Shown: positions 24,390 through 33,137 of the stretch, piece after piece
Position numbering within the stretch: position 1 is the stretch's first letter
How the letters are laid out: every line of letters begins with the position of its first letter
Origin: Nocardioides malaquae
Lineage (GTDB): Bacteria > Actinomycetota > Actinomycetes > Propionibacteriales > Nocardioidaceae
DNA length: 64,000 nt
Direction: 5' to 3'
Assembly (NCBI RefSeq): GCF_015070385.1
Contig: NZ_JADCSA010000001.1
Location: 248,001-312,000 of the forward strand
The notes under the pieces: model-generated
Told to the model about the DNA's origin: nothing
The model's database searches: none
What the model saw: the letters and a program-made list of their open reading frames with translations, nothing else
Position numbers and translations under genes: made by a program

Positions 24390-25183
24390 GTCCCCAGCGG
24401 TCACTGAAGCTCGCGCGGATGGGACTCGGGGTTGCAACGTTCGTCATCGCACTGGAGAGCTGGGTGCTCCTGCGCCTCGTTGCTGAAGGCCGGTATGCCA
24501 TGCCCGTCTTCTCGTGGGTGCCGCCCCCCACCGAGACGACTGTTTCCGTCTATCTGGTGATGGCGATCTTGTCTGCCGTCGCCATCACATTGGGCTTCCA
24601 CGTGACGACCGCGTCCGTGGTCTCCACGGCGCTCAGCTGCCTTGTCCTGGTATGGGACCAGCAGACCTTCAGCAATCATCTCTGGCTCGCCCTCGTCATG
24701 GTCGCATTGCTCGCTCCGGCGCACGCCGGGGCGAGTCCGCGTGCTCTGGGTGTCTCCGGCACAGCACCCCTCCCCCAATGGCCCCTGACGCTGATGAAGG
24801 CGCAGCTTTCGGTCTGCTACGCCTTCGCGGCGCTGAGCAAACTCAACCCTGCCTTCCTCAGCGGGCACCCGCTCGCCGAATGGATGAGGTGGGACCTGGC
24901 TTGGTTGCCAGCGCTCGTCCTCTCAGTGGCCACGGTAATAGTCGAACTCTTCCTGGCAGGGGGGCTCTGGTTTCACAGATCACGCCGCCTCGCCGTGCTC
25001 CTCGGGTTCGGCCTCCACGCCTCGATCGTGGTCATGATCGGGCAAGAGACGCTCGCGCTCATCGCCTTCTCGATCACCTGCATGTGCCTCTACCCATTGT
25101 TTCTCACGTCCGGCGCCTCCAGCGGTAGGGGCGTGACGACGTCGCTGCCCTCGCAGTCACGGACATCCGGCCGCCCCTTCTAG
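24383..25183 (+). CDS. HTTM-like multi-pass membrane protein (vitamin K gamma-carboxylase-like)
   Basis: 266 aa with about seven hydrophobic segments. Features that fit the HTTM domain are the LMKAQLSVCYAFAALSKLNP motif followed by FLSGHPLAEWM, then paired C-terminal helices. HTTM is the transmembrane part of the vitamin K-dependent gamma-glutamyl carboxylase; bacterial versions have unknown chemistry. The GTG at 24383 overlaps the DCC gene, and a thiol-redox partner would suit a quinone-coupled enzyme. Base composition is lower in GC than in the flanks. The C-terminal 25 residues are Ser/Thr/Arg-rich. The family call is moderately sure; the reaction is unknown. Confidence 0.65.
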   Translation: MLSPQRSLKLARMGLGVATFVIALESWVLLRLVAEGRYAMPVFSWVPPPTETTVSVYLVMAILSAVAITLGFHVTTASVVSTALSCLVLVWDQQTFSNHLWLALVMVALLAPAHAGASPRALGVSGTAPLPQWPLTLMKAQLSVCYAFAALSKLNPAFLSGHPLAEWMRWDLAWLPALVLSVATVIVELFLAGGLWFHRSRRLAVLLGFGLHASIVVMIGQETLALIAFSITCMCLYPLFLTSGASSGRGVTTSLPSQSRTSGRPF

Positions 25184-25252
25184 TCACAACGGGCCATCTG
25201 CTCCTGAACCCCCACGGCGTCCTGCTACGCGTCCTAACCTCGGAGGCGCGCT

Positions 25253-28200
25253 GTGTCGCCAGATGAGAGAGAGCACCCACCCATGTCACGGACCCGGGCC
25301 CGGACCACCACCCTCACCGCGAGCTTCGCGCTGGCCGTACTGGCGGCGTCGGCCACGACACTGCCCGCCGCCACCGCGGCCGCGCCCGGCCAGCCCGGTG
25401 GCCTGCTCGCCGACACCCCCAACAGCACCACCACGGTGCTCTCGTGGGACCGCGAGCCCAGCGCGGTGAGCTACCTGGTCGAGGTCGACGAGGACTCCGG
25501 CTTCCGGTCCCCGGAGTTCAGCCAGACGACCACCAACGTCTCCGCCGTGCCGAGCACCGTGCTCAAGGCCGGCACCAACCACTGGCGGGTGCGGGCCACC
25601 AACCGCGACGGCACCTCGGAGTGGGCCGTCGGCTCCTTCGTCCGGCCCGACCCCCTCGTGCCCCAGCTCCAGGCGCCCGCGGACAACGCCATCCTCAGCC
25701 AGCCCGACGACCCGCCGCTGCTGCAGTGGGGCTCCGTCCAGGGCGCCAAGTCCTACACGGTCGAGATCGACGACGCCGAGGACTTCATCGGCGCGAAGAA
25801 GTGGACCACCTCGACCACGTCCTTGGTGCCCGACGCGGCCCTGCAGCTGGGCCGGTGGTACTGGCGCATCACCGCGGTCGACTCCGGCAACCAGCTGAGC
25901 GCCCCCTCCACACCGCGTTCGTTCACGATCCCCTCCCTGCCGGCACCACGCCTGGTCTCCCCCGTCAACAGTGCCAACGAGCTGGTCGAGGACGTCGTGC
26001 TCGACTGGGCGCCCGTGCCCGGTGCCTCGTCCTACGAGCTCCAGGTGGCCACCAACTCCGGCTTCGAGAGCAGCGACATCATCGAGGACGTCCGAAGCAT
26101 CCGTGGCACCCGGTGGTCACCGCCCCGCGGGCTGGACAACGACCAGTACTACTGGCGCGTCCGGGCGGTGGACCCGGGCGGCGCCCCGTCCGCGTGGGCG
26201 GCGTCGCCGAACAACTTCGACCGGCAGTGGCCCGACCGCCCCTGGCCGGTGGCTCCCGCGCAGCCGGGCTTCCCGGAGTACCCGAGCGACTTCGACACCG
26301 AGGACCCCGGTCACCGGAACCATCCCTTCTTCACCTCCGGGACCTACCAGCGCAACTACAACCCCGATGCCCTGCCTCCGGCCACGATGGACAGTCGTGC
26401 GCCCTACGTGCAGTGGACGCCGGTGCAGCACGCCAGCTACTACGAGCTGAACCTCTCGACCGACCCGAACTTCTCCCTCGCGAAGTCGGTGACCTGCCAG
26501 ACGGCGGGTACCACCTACACCCTGCAGAACTACGGTCGCGAGCAGCGCTGCCGGCTGACCGGCACGGCTGGCGAGTCGAGCACCTGGTACTGGCGAGTCC
26601 GTCCGATCGACGGTCCCGGGCCTGCCGCACTGCGACGCGGGATCAACGGCCTCTGGTCCCCCGCCCAGAAGTTCACCTGGACGACCCCCGTGACGCCCGC
26701 CGACACCGAGCGCGCGCCCCAGCCAGTGACCGGGTTGCGGATCGCGCTCGACGGTCTCTCCCTGGCGGAGCGACGCGGCTGCGACCTGCTGCTGGACACC
26801 ACCTCCAACATGTCGCGGTGCCCGGAGGTGCCCACCACTCCGGTCTTCTCGTGGGAGGCCTCTCCTGACGCGGCCTACTACATGCTCTACGTCTCCTACG
26901 ACCGCAACTTCACCAACCTGGTGCACAAGGCTCTTCGCCGCGACGACATCCCGTCGACCTCGGGCACGAACTACGCCTTCACCATGCACGGGCCCGAGCC
27001 CCAGACGTTGGCCGACAACACCTCCGGCGTGCCCTACTACTGGCACGTGCGCCCCTGCACGATCTCCCACGTCTGCGGTCCGGACCCCGTCTCCTCGGCC
27101 ACCAGCCTCGCGGTCAACGCCTTCAAGAAGGTCTCCCCGCAGGTGCAGACCACGGCGACCCCGGCCACGGTGGACACCAGCGAGGTCACCTTCGCGTGGG
27201 AGGACTACCACCGGACCAACCAGCAGCACTGGGTCACCCGTGACGGCGCACCCTCCTGGTCCGCGACCTACCACCGGCGCCCCACCAACGGCTTCATCAA
27301 CCCGCGCGACCTCAGCAACCAGAGCGCCATGCGCTACCGCATCCGGGTGGCGACCGACGAGAACTTCAACAACGTCATCGACGACCAGCTCGTCGACCAG
27401 ACCACCTACACGGCCGTCACCAAGCTCTACCCCGAGGGCCCGAAGTACTGGAGGGTCACGGCCCTGGACAACGCCGGCAACGAGCTGAGCGCCTCGACGA
27501 CGCGCAGCTTCGTGAAGGCGAGCGCCACCGTGCCGACGCTGACGCCCGCCGCCAACTCGTCGGTGGCTGGCACCACGCCGTTCCGCTGGAAGGGCCTGCC
27601 GTTCACCGGTGAGTACGAGGTCGAGGTTTCGCGCAACGACCCGCAGTTCTCGTCCGTGAACCGCCAGTTCCTCGCCAAGACCTGGGCCACGGCCTACACG
27701 CCGCTCACCCCGCTCCCGGTCAGCGACCAGCCCTACTACTGGCGGGTGCGTCGCGTCGATGCCTCGAAGAACCCCACGACCTGGAGCCAGGGCGTGCCCT
27801 TCCGGGTCGCCTCGACCGGCGTCGTGCTGGTGGGCCCCGGCGACGGCAGCACCCAGGCCCCGAACGGTCCGCTGCTGAGCTGGCAGCCCCTGACCGAGGC
27901 CACCACCTACCTGGTGGAGGTCAAGGACGCCACGGGCCGTGTCGTGGCCAGCCAGGTCACCCCCGCGACGGGCTACGCGCCGGTCCGGTCGCTGGCCGCT
28001 GGCCGGTACACCTGGTCGGTCACCGCCCGCAACAGCGACGGCAGAGCGCTGGCTGCCCCGTCGACCCGCAGCTTCGTCGTGGACACGACCCTGGTCGCCA
28101 CCTCGGCGCCCGTGATCGCCCACGACACCGCACGGCCCCAGGTCGGCAGCGTCCTCAGCGTCGCCCCCCTCACCTGGAACCGCCCCGGCGTCCGGGAGTC

Positions 28201-28936
28201 CTACGTCTGGCTGCGCAACGGGTCCGCGATCCGCGGCGCCACCTCGTCGACCTACACCGCGACCGAGGCCGACTTCGACAAGCAGGTCTCCGTGCGGGTG
28301 AAGGGCTCGCTGCCCTCGCACGCCGACACCGAGGTCACCAGCGCACCGGTGCTGATCGGGCCCGGAGCGGCGGTCGTCGCCTCCGCGCCGCCGCAGATCT
28401 CGGGCACCGCCCAGGTCGGCCAGCGCCTGACGTCCACGGCCGGGTCGTGGCCGGACCGCACCAAGGTCACCTACGAGTGGCTGCGCAACGGGTCGCCGAT
28501 CACCGGCGCCACCGCCAGCAGCTACACCCTGCAGGCGGCGGACGCGACGACCCGCGTCTCGGTGCGTGTCACCGGCACGCTGGCGGGACGGGCGCCCGGC
28601 ACCGCGACGTCCTCGACCGTGAGCGTGGGCAAGGCCAGGTCGACGACCACCGCCACCGTCTCGCCGAAGACGGTCAAGCGCGGCGCCAAGGTGCGCATGA
28701 CCGTCACCGTGAAGGTGCCCGGCGTCGCCCGGCCCACGGGCAAGCTGATCGTCAAGGTGGGCAAGAAGAAGATCAAGACGGTCAAGCTCAAGGCGGGCAA
28801 GAAGGGCAAGGTCACCTTCACCCTGCCGGCCAAGAAGCTCCGGAAGAAGGGCAAGTACCGCCTCGTCGTGCAGTACAAGGGCACGACCAAGATCGGTGGC
28901 TCGAAGTCGAAGAAGGTCGTGTTGACGGTCCTCTGA
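25253..28936 (+). CDS. secreted surface protein with FN3-like and Ig-like repeats
   Basis: 1227 aa from GTG 25253 (GGAGG 6 nt upstream); ATG 25283 is an alternative that removes 10 residues. A Sec signal peptide (to about residue 45) ends in ATAAAPG. About eight FN3-like repeats follow, each ending with a (Y)YWRV(R/T)A.D-type strand. Two tandem Ig-like repeats near residues 960-1120 share the Y.WLRNGS.I.GAT core, and a final Ig-like domain is very Lys-rich. No LPXTG motif or membrane anchor is seen, so it is secreted or wall-associated through charge. Function is probably adhesion or polymer binding, which is inference. Confidence 0.8.
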   Translation: MSPDEREHPPMSRTRARTTTLTASFALAVLAASATTLPAATAAAPGQPGGLLADTPNSTTTVLSWDREPSAVSYLVEVDEDSGFRSPEFSQTTTNVSAVPSTVLKAGTNHWRVRATNRDGTSEWAVGSFVRPDPLVPQLQAPADNAILSQPDDPPLLQWGSVQGAKSYTVEIDDAEDFIGAKKWTTSTTSLVPDAALQLGRWYWRITAVDSGNQLSAPSTPRSFTIPSLPAPRLVSPVNSANELVEDVVLDWAPVPGASSYELQVATNSGFESSDIIEDVRSIRGTRWSPPRGLDNDQYYWRVRAVDPGGAPSAWAASPNNFDRQWPDRPWPVAPAQPGFPEYPSDFDTEDPGHRNHPFFTSGTYQRNYNPDALPPATMDSRAPYVQWTPVQHASYYELNLSTDPNFSLAKSVTCQTAGTTYTLQNYGREQRCRLTGTAGESSTWYWRVRPIDGPGPAALRRGINGLWSPAQKFTWTTPVTPADTERAPQPVTGLRIALDGLSLAERRGCDLLLDTTSNMSRCPEVPTTPVFSWEASPDAAYYMLYVSYDRNFTNLVHKALRRDDIPSTSGTNYAFTMHGPEPQTLADNTSGVPYYWHVRPCTISHVCGPDPVSSATSLAVNAFKKVSPQVQTTATPATVDTSEVTFAWEDYHRTNQQHWVTRDGAPSWSATYHRRPTNGFINPRDLSNQSAMRYRIRVATDENFNNVIDDQLVDQTTYTAVTKLYPEGPKYWRVTALDNAGNELSASTTRSFVKASATVPTLTPAANSSVAGTTPFRWKGLPFTGEYEVEVSRNDPQFSSVNRQFLAKTWATAYTPLTPLPVSDQPYYWRVRRVDASKNPTTWSQGVPFRVASTGVVLVGPGDGSTQAPNGPLLSWQPLTEATTYLVEVKDATGRVVASQVTPATGYAPVRSLAAGRYTWSVTARNSDGRALAAPSTRSFVVDTTLVATSAPVIAHDTARPQVGSVLSVAPLTWNRPGVRESYVWLRNGSAIRGATSSTYTATEADFDKQVSVRVKGSLPSHADTEVTSAPVLIGPGAAVVASAPPQISGTAQVGQRLTSTAGSWPDRTKVTYEWLRNGSPITGATASSYTLQAADATTRVSVRVTGTLAGRAPGTATSSTVSVGKARSTTTATVSPKTVKRGAKVRMTVTVKVPGVARPTGKLIVKVGKKKIKTVKLKAGKKGKVTFTLPAKKLRKKGKYRLVVQYKGTTKIGGSKSKKVVLTVL

Positions 28937-28958
28937 CCGTGACCTCCTGACATCCGTG

Positions 28959-28988
28959 GGGCCCGCTCGCCACCTGGTGGGCGGGCCC
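28959..28988 (+). terminator. terminator after the surface protein gene
   Basis: GGGCCCGC (28959-28966) pairs with GCGGGCCC (28981-28988); the 14-nt loop contains a further CCA/TGG pairing. It lies 22 bp after the stop codon and is followed by a mixed tract with TTTCC. Confidence 0.55.
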
Positions 28989-29025
28989 TCGGCGTTTCCG
29001 CGGCAATCCTGTCGGCGCCCACACC

Positions 29026-29031
29026 TAGCGT
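29026..29031 (+). promoter_or_regulatory. -10 element of a probable leaderless promoter (DEDD exonuclease gene)
   Basis: TAGCGT ends 7 nt before the ATG at 29039, with no ribosome binding site between. Confidence 0.5.
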
Positions 29032-29038
29032 CGTCGTC

Positions 29039-30820
29039 ATGAGCACGGCCGTCGACCACTTCTCCCCCGCACTCCCTCTCGCCTGGGAGGCACAACAGGG
29101 GTTCGACGACCTCGGGCGTCCACTCAGCGACATCACCTTCACCGTGGTCGACCTCGAGACCACCGGGGGCTCCCCCGCGCTCGGGTCGATGATCACCGAG
29201 GTGGGCGCGGTCAAGGTGCGCGGCGGCGAGGTCCTCGGGGAGTTCCAGACGCTCGTCGACCCGCAGTCGTCCATCCCGGTGGCCATTCAGGCCCTGACCG
29301 GGATCACCGACTCGATGGTCGCGGGCCGTCCGGCGATCAGCTCGGTCCTGCCGGCCTTCCTGGAGTTCGCGGCGGGCACGGTGCTGGTGGCGCACAACGC
29401 GGCCTTCGACGTCGGGTTCCTCAAGCACTTCGCCAAGGAGCTGGGCCATCCGTGGCCGCGCTTCGAGGTCCTCGACACGGTCAAGCTGGCGCGGCGCCTC
29501 GTGCCGCGTGACGAGGCACCGAACTGCAAGCTCGGCACGTTGGCCCAGCTCTTCAACGCGACGACCACCCCCAACCACCGGGCCCTGGCCGACGCCCGGG
29601 CGACGGTCGACGTGCTGCATGCCCTGATCGCCCGGGTGGGCGGCCAGGGAGTGCACACGCTCGAGGAGCTGCGGGCGTGGAGCACCAAGGTGAGCCCGGC
29701 CCAGCGCCGCAAGCGCCACCTCGCGGACGGACTGCCCTCGTCCCCCGGCGTCTACCTCTTCGTCGACGCCACGGGACGCGTGCTCTACGTCGGCACCTCG
29801 AAGGACGTGGCCAGGCGCGTCCGCACCTACTTCACCGCCTCGGAGACCCGCAGTCGGATGGGCGAGATGGTCGCCGTGACCGAGGAGGTCCGGGCGGTGG
29901 AGTGCGCCTCGCCGCTCGAGGCCCAGGTGCGCGAGCTGCGCCTCATCGCGCAGCACAAGCCGCCCTACAACCGGCGTTCGAAGTTTCCCGAGAAGGAGTG
30001 GTTCCTCAAGCTGACCACCGGACCGTGGCCCCGGCTCTCCGTCGTCCGGTCGGTGCGCGACGACGGGGCGTCCTACCTGGGCCCCCTGTCGTCACGGAAG
30101 GTCGCGGACCGGTGTCTGGCGACGCTGCACGATGTCTTTCCCCTGCGCCAGTGCTCGCAGAACCTGCGCCCGGAACCGACCGGGGTGGCCTGTGTGCTCG
30201 CCGAGCTCGGCCGCTGTCTCTCCCCCTGCGACGGCTCGGTGGATCGGGCCTCCTACGACGCCGTGGTCGAGCAGGTGCGCAACGTCCTCACCTCCGACCC
30301 CGGCCCCGTGGTGGACCGGGCCCGCTCCGTCATGGATGAGTACGCCCGTGCCGAGCGCTTCGAGGAGGCGTCACGCCGCCGTGACTTGCTCGCCACCTTC
30401 CTGCGGTCGGTGGCCCGTTCCCAGTCCCTCTCCGCCCTCGCGGCCTGCCGGGAGATCGTCGCGGCACGCCGTGAGGAACGCGGCTGGACCGTGCACGTCG
30501 TCCGCCACGGGCGTCTCGTGGCCGCCGGCGTCATCCCGGCGGGCGCCGACGCCCACCGGTTCGTGGACCAACTGGTCGCCGGCGCCGAGACCGTGGTGCC
30601 CCCGATCGGACCGGCGGCGTGCGCGAGTGGCGAGGAGAGTGCCCTGGTGCTGCGGTGGCTGGAGACCCCGGGGACGCGCCTGGTCCGCGTCGACGGCACC
30701 TGGAGCTCCCCGGCCGCTGGCGCGGGACGCCACCGCGACCTCGTCACCTCCCTCGAGGCCTCCCGCCTCTCGGCGACCGCGTTCGACGAACGGCGTCAGC
30801 CTCGGGTCGCTGCCGTGTGA
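29039..30820 (+). CDS. DEDDh exonuclease fused to a UvrC-like GIY-YIG nuclease
   Basis: 593 aa. The N-terminal about 200 residues are a DnaQ-type 3'-5' exonuclease: VVDLETTG, AHNAAFDVGFL and NHRALADARAT give the DEDDh residues. After a linker, a GIY-YIG domain begins at SSPGVYLFVDATGRVLYVGTSK, followed by UvrC-like sequence with CVLAELGRCLSPCDG and a UVR-type helical segment, but without the C-terminal RNase H and HhH parts of UvrC. It corresponds to M. tuberculosis Rv2191. A role in excision repair or DNA trimming is likely. The gene is monocistronic and leaderless by its promoter. Confidence 0.88.
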   Translation: MSTAVDHFSPALPLAWEAQQGFDDLGRPLSDITFTVVDLETTGGSPALGSMITEVGAVKVRGGEVLGEFQTLVDPQSSIPVAIQALTGITDSMVAGRPAISSVLPAFLEFAAGTVLVAHNAAFDVGFLKHFAKELGHPWPRFEVLDTVKLARRLVPRDEAPNCKLGTLAQLFNATTTPNHRALADARATVDVLHALIARVGGQGVHTLEELRAWSTKVSPAQRRKRHLADGLPSSPGVYLFVDATGRVLYVGTSKDVARRVRTYFTASETRSRMGEMVAVTEEVRAVECASPLEAQVRELRLIAQHKPPYNRRSKFPEKEWFLKLTTGPWPRLSVVRSVRDDGASYLGPLSSRKVADRCLATLHDVFPLRQCSQNLRPEPTGVACVLAELGRCLSPCDGSVDRASYDAVVEQVRNVLTSDPGPVVDRARSVMDEYARAERFEEASRRRDLLATFLRSVARSQSLSALAACREIVAARREERGWTVHVVRHGRLVAAGVIPAGADAHRFVDQLVAGAETVVPPIGPAACASGEESALVLRWLETPGTRLVRVDGTWSSPAAGAGRHRDLVTSLEASRLSATAFDERRQPRVAAV

Positions 30821-30845
30821 AGCAGTGAGCGGCGAGGGGCCCGAG

Positions 30846-31124
30846 TCAGTCGAGGCCCAGGGAGAAGGCCGACTCCAGGTCGTGCCGGGAATAGGCGCGG
30901 AACGCGATGTGCGTCTCCGTCTCGGTCACCCCGGGCACCTTGTTGAGCCGGTCGGCGACCACCTCCGCGATCTCCTCGTGGCGTCGCACCCGGATCAGGG
31001 CGATCAGGTCGATCTGGCCGGTCACCGAGTAGACCTCGCTGACTCCCTCGAGGGCGGCGATCTCCTGCGCCACCTCAGGGATGCGAGCGACCTCGGCGTT
31101 CACGAAGACGATGGCGGTGATCAT
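30846..31124 (-). CDS. stand-alone Lrp/AsnC ligand-binding (RAM) domain protein
   Basis: 92 aa. The whole protein is a RAM domain: ITAIVFVNAEVARIPEVAQEIAALEGVSEVYSVTG then IDLIALIRVRRHEEIAEVVADRLNKVPGV. There is no helix-turn-helix, so it cannot bind DNA alone and probably senses an amino acid or joins full-length Lrp proteins. ATG 31124 is supported by a TACCGT hexamer 6 nt upstream, making it leaderless. It is convergent with the exonuclease gene and divergent from nothing on its right, where the sulfatase gene reads in the same direction. Confidence 0.83.
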   Translation of the reverse strand: MITAIVFVNAEVARIPEVAQEIAALEGVSEVYSVTGQIDLIALIRVRRHEEIAEVVADRLNKVPGVTETETHIAFRAYSRHDLESAFSLGLD

Positions 31125-31130
31125 GGGGAC

Positions 31131-31136
31131 ACGGTA
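31131..31136 (-). promoter_or_regulatory. -10 element of a probable leaderless promoter (RAM domain gene)
   Basis: On the minus strand TACCGT ends 6 nt before the ATG at 31124. No ribosome binding site is present. Confidence 0.45.
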
Positions 31137-31183
31137 GCGAACCCGGCCGCCACGGCCCGGCGCCGCGTGGGTCGCCCCGCGGC

Positions 31184-33049
31184 TCACTCGTCGGCTGCGT
31201 ACCAGAGCTCGTCGAGCGCGTGGCGCTCCCCGATCGAGAAGTCGTACTGCACGAGCCTCAGGTCCTCCAGCAGCTCCTGCTGGGCCTCGGTCAGGTCGTG
31301 CTCCTGGACGCGTTCACCCTCGGGGGTGACGATCCCGTCGTGGCGCACCGTGCCGATCTCCTCCTGGACCCGGGAGAGCAGCACGAACCACGGCGGCAGG
31401 TCGGCCCCGAGCTTGCGGAGGGCCAGCGGGAGCGCCGCGGTGGGCGGCACGAGCCCCTGGGGTCCGATCGACCGGCTGGAGGCGGAGTCCCAGACGAAGA
31501 AGGGGGTGCGGAAGAGGTTGAGCCCCTCCTCGTCCCTCGTGCCCGGGTCGAAGATCGAGGGGTAGTGGTCACCGAAGTGCACCACGATGGTGCGCTCGTC
31601 GGACTCCTCGAGCTCATCGAGGAAGTCACCGAGCGCCCGGTCGGTGAGCTCCAGCCCCCGGGCCCACTGGCCCACGGTCGCGGCCCGGTCGGGGTCGTCA
31701 CCGCTGACCTCGACCGGGTTGCGGTAGAGGTTGGTGAACGGGAGGTGGTTCTGCATCGTGACGAGGTGGACGAGCATCGGATCGTCACTCTCCGTCAGGT
31801 GGCGGGTCACCTCGGCGTAGGCGGTGGCGTCGGAGACGTATCCGCGGCGCGTCAGGCGTTCGGGGTCCTCGATGTCGTCGACGGTGCGGAACGCCTCGAA
31901 GCCGAAGATGTCGTAGACCTGCGGGCGCCGGTACATGTCGCTGCGGAAGGGGTGGACGGCGACGGCGCGGTGTCCCAGCGAGCGCAACCAAGCTGCCGCG
32001 TTGGGATAGTCGGAGTGCCGGGTCACGAACTGCTGGTAGGGCGCGTGGATCTGGCCACGGAAGAGACCCAGCGCCTGCCCGGTCAGCACCTGGAACTCCA
32101 TGGCGGAGGTCCCGCTCCCGAAGAACTGCGCCATCATGTGCCCGCCGTCGCGCTCCATGAGGCTGCGTACGGTCGGCAGCACGTCGCGCTGCACGGTCAC
32201 GTCCTCGATGAGGCTGGGGTCACCCATCGTCTCGCTCAGCACCACCACCACGTTGGTGTCGGCCAGGACCTCGGGGTCCGCCTCCGCGTTGACCCGCTCC
32301 GCCTCTGCGCGCCACCGCGCGGCGAGCTCCGCCATCGCCTCCTCGCTGTAGCCCGCGGGCTGCGCCATCGGGGAGACGGGAAGGTTGTAGAGCAGACCGC
32401 CGACGAAGCCGTTGGCGCGATAGTTGTCGGCCTGCGACCAGCTCCGCCACAGCGCCCCGCTCTGCTTGTAGCCCTCCCGCAGCGGGTTGAAGGGTTCGTT
32501 GAAGCCGGAGGCGACGAGCGCGAACGCCAGGAAGCCGACGACCCACGTGCCTCGGAAGGCCCACCACCAGCGACGGTGGGGATGCTCACGGGAGATCCCG
32601 GGTCGGTGCCTGCCGACGCGTCGCAGCAGCAGCCACAGGGCGCCCGCGAGGAGCGCCAGCCCCGCGACGGCGGCGAGCACCGCCCGAAGCCCCACCATCT
32701 CCACCATGAAGATCGGGTCGCGCAGGAACTCGACGTCGCTGAGGAAGAGGGGGACGTCGAGCAGCGCCATGCGGGTGGCGTTGAGGACCGCCAGGGCCGT
32801 GCTCACCGTGAGCGCTCCGACCACGACGACGCGCAGCCGACCCGCCAGGCCGTACAGCGCCAACAGCAGGAGCCACACCACGCCCAGGCCGATCAGCCCC
32901 GGGCCGCGCGTGAGCGGCTGGGGCTCCTCCAGCCGCAGCGAGACGGCCAGCAGCGCGTCACAGACCACCGCGCACGCCAGGGTGGCCGCCAGCACCCACG
33001 CCGCGTGGCGCCACACGCTCGGGTGGAGCGTCCCCTCGTCCTTCTGCAC
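31184..33049 (-). CDS. LTA-synthase-like membrane sulfatase/phosphotransferase
   Basis: 621 aa. Five membrane helices lie in residues 12-200, and a large extracytoplasmic sulfatase-fold domain follows. The nucleophile Thr/Ser region is VVVLSETMGDPSL, with GTSAMEFQVLTG and the metal-binding VVHFGDHYPS motif further on, as in LtaS. It may transfer phosphoglycerol or another group onto an envelope polymer; actinobacterial substrates are not established. GTG 33049 is supported by TACGCT 6 nt upstream (leaderless). It is divergent from the YgjV-acetyltransferase gene. Confidence 0.82.
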   Translation of the reverse strand: MQKDEGTLHPSVWRHAAWVLAATLACAVVCDALLAVSLRLEEPQPLTRGPGLIGLGVVWLLLLALYGLAGRLRVVVVGALTVSTALAVLNATRMALLDVPLFLSDVEFLRDPIFMVEMVGLRAVLAAVAGLALLAGALWLLLRRVGRHRPGISREHPHRRWWWAFRGTWVVGFLAFALVASGFNEPFNPLREGYKQSGALWRSWSQADNYRANGFVGGLLYNLPVSPMAQPAGYSEEAMAELAARWRAEAERVNAEADPEVLADTNVVVVLSETMGDPSLIEDVTVQRDVLPTVRSLMERDGGHMMAQFFGSGTSAMEFQVLTGQALGLFRGQIHAPYQQFVTRHSDYPNAAAWLRSLGHRAVAVHPFRSDMYRRPQVYDIFGFEAFRTVDDIEDPERLTRRGYVSDATAYAEVTRHLTESDDPMLVHLVTMQNHLPFTNLYRNPVEVSGDDPDRAATVGQWARGLELTDRALGDFLDELEESDERTIVVHFGDHYPSIFDPGTRDEEGLNLFRTPFFVWDSASSRSIGPQGLVPPTAALPLALRKLGADLPPWFVLLSRVQEEIGTVRHDGIVTPEGERVQEHDLTEAQQELLEDLRLVQYDFSIGERHALDELWYAADE

Positions 33050-33055
33050 CGGTGA

Positions 33056-33061
33056 AGCGTA
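33056..33061 (-). promoter_or_regulatory. -10 element of a probable leaderless promoter (sulfatase gene)
   Basis: TACGCT on the minus strand ends 6 nt before GTG 33049. This decides the start over upstream in-frame codons that would run into the divergent gene. Confidence 0.5.
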
Positions 33062-33125
33062 GGCCGCGACACCTCGACGCGGCAGGCAGACGTGCGGGAG
33101 ACGCCTGTGCGTGTGGCGGACTGCA

Positions 33126-33131
33126 TACACT
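33126..33131 (+). promoter_or_regulatory. -10 element of a probable leaderless promoter (YgjV-acetyltransferase gene)
   Basis: TACACT ends 6 nt before ATG 33138. With the divergent TACGCT at 33061-33056, both genes start from one 88-bp region. Confidence 0.5.
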
Positions 33132-33137
33132 CCGCCC

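Noticed and set aside
25500..28500. Repetitive sequence suggesting a CRISPR array or satellite
   Set aside because: The repetition is at protein level from FN3-like units (YWRV core). There are no short direct repeats with regular spacers.
26117..29956. Very long minus-strand open frame (about 1280 codons) opposite the surface protein and nuclease genes
   Set aside because: It is an antisense shadow caused by high GC and third-position bias. The plus-strand genes have a signal peptide, domain repeats and nuclease motifs, while the shadow has low-complexity Arg/Gly/Val sequence.
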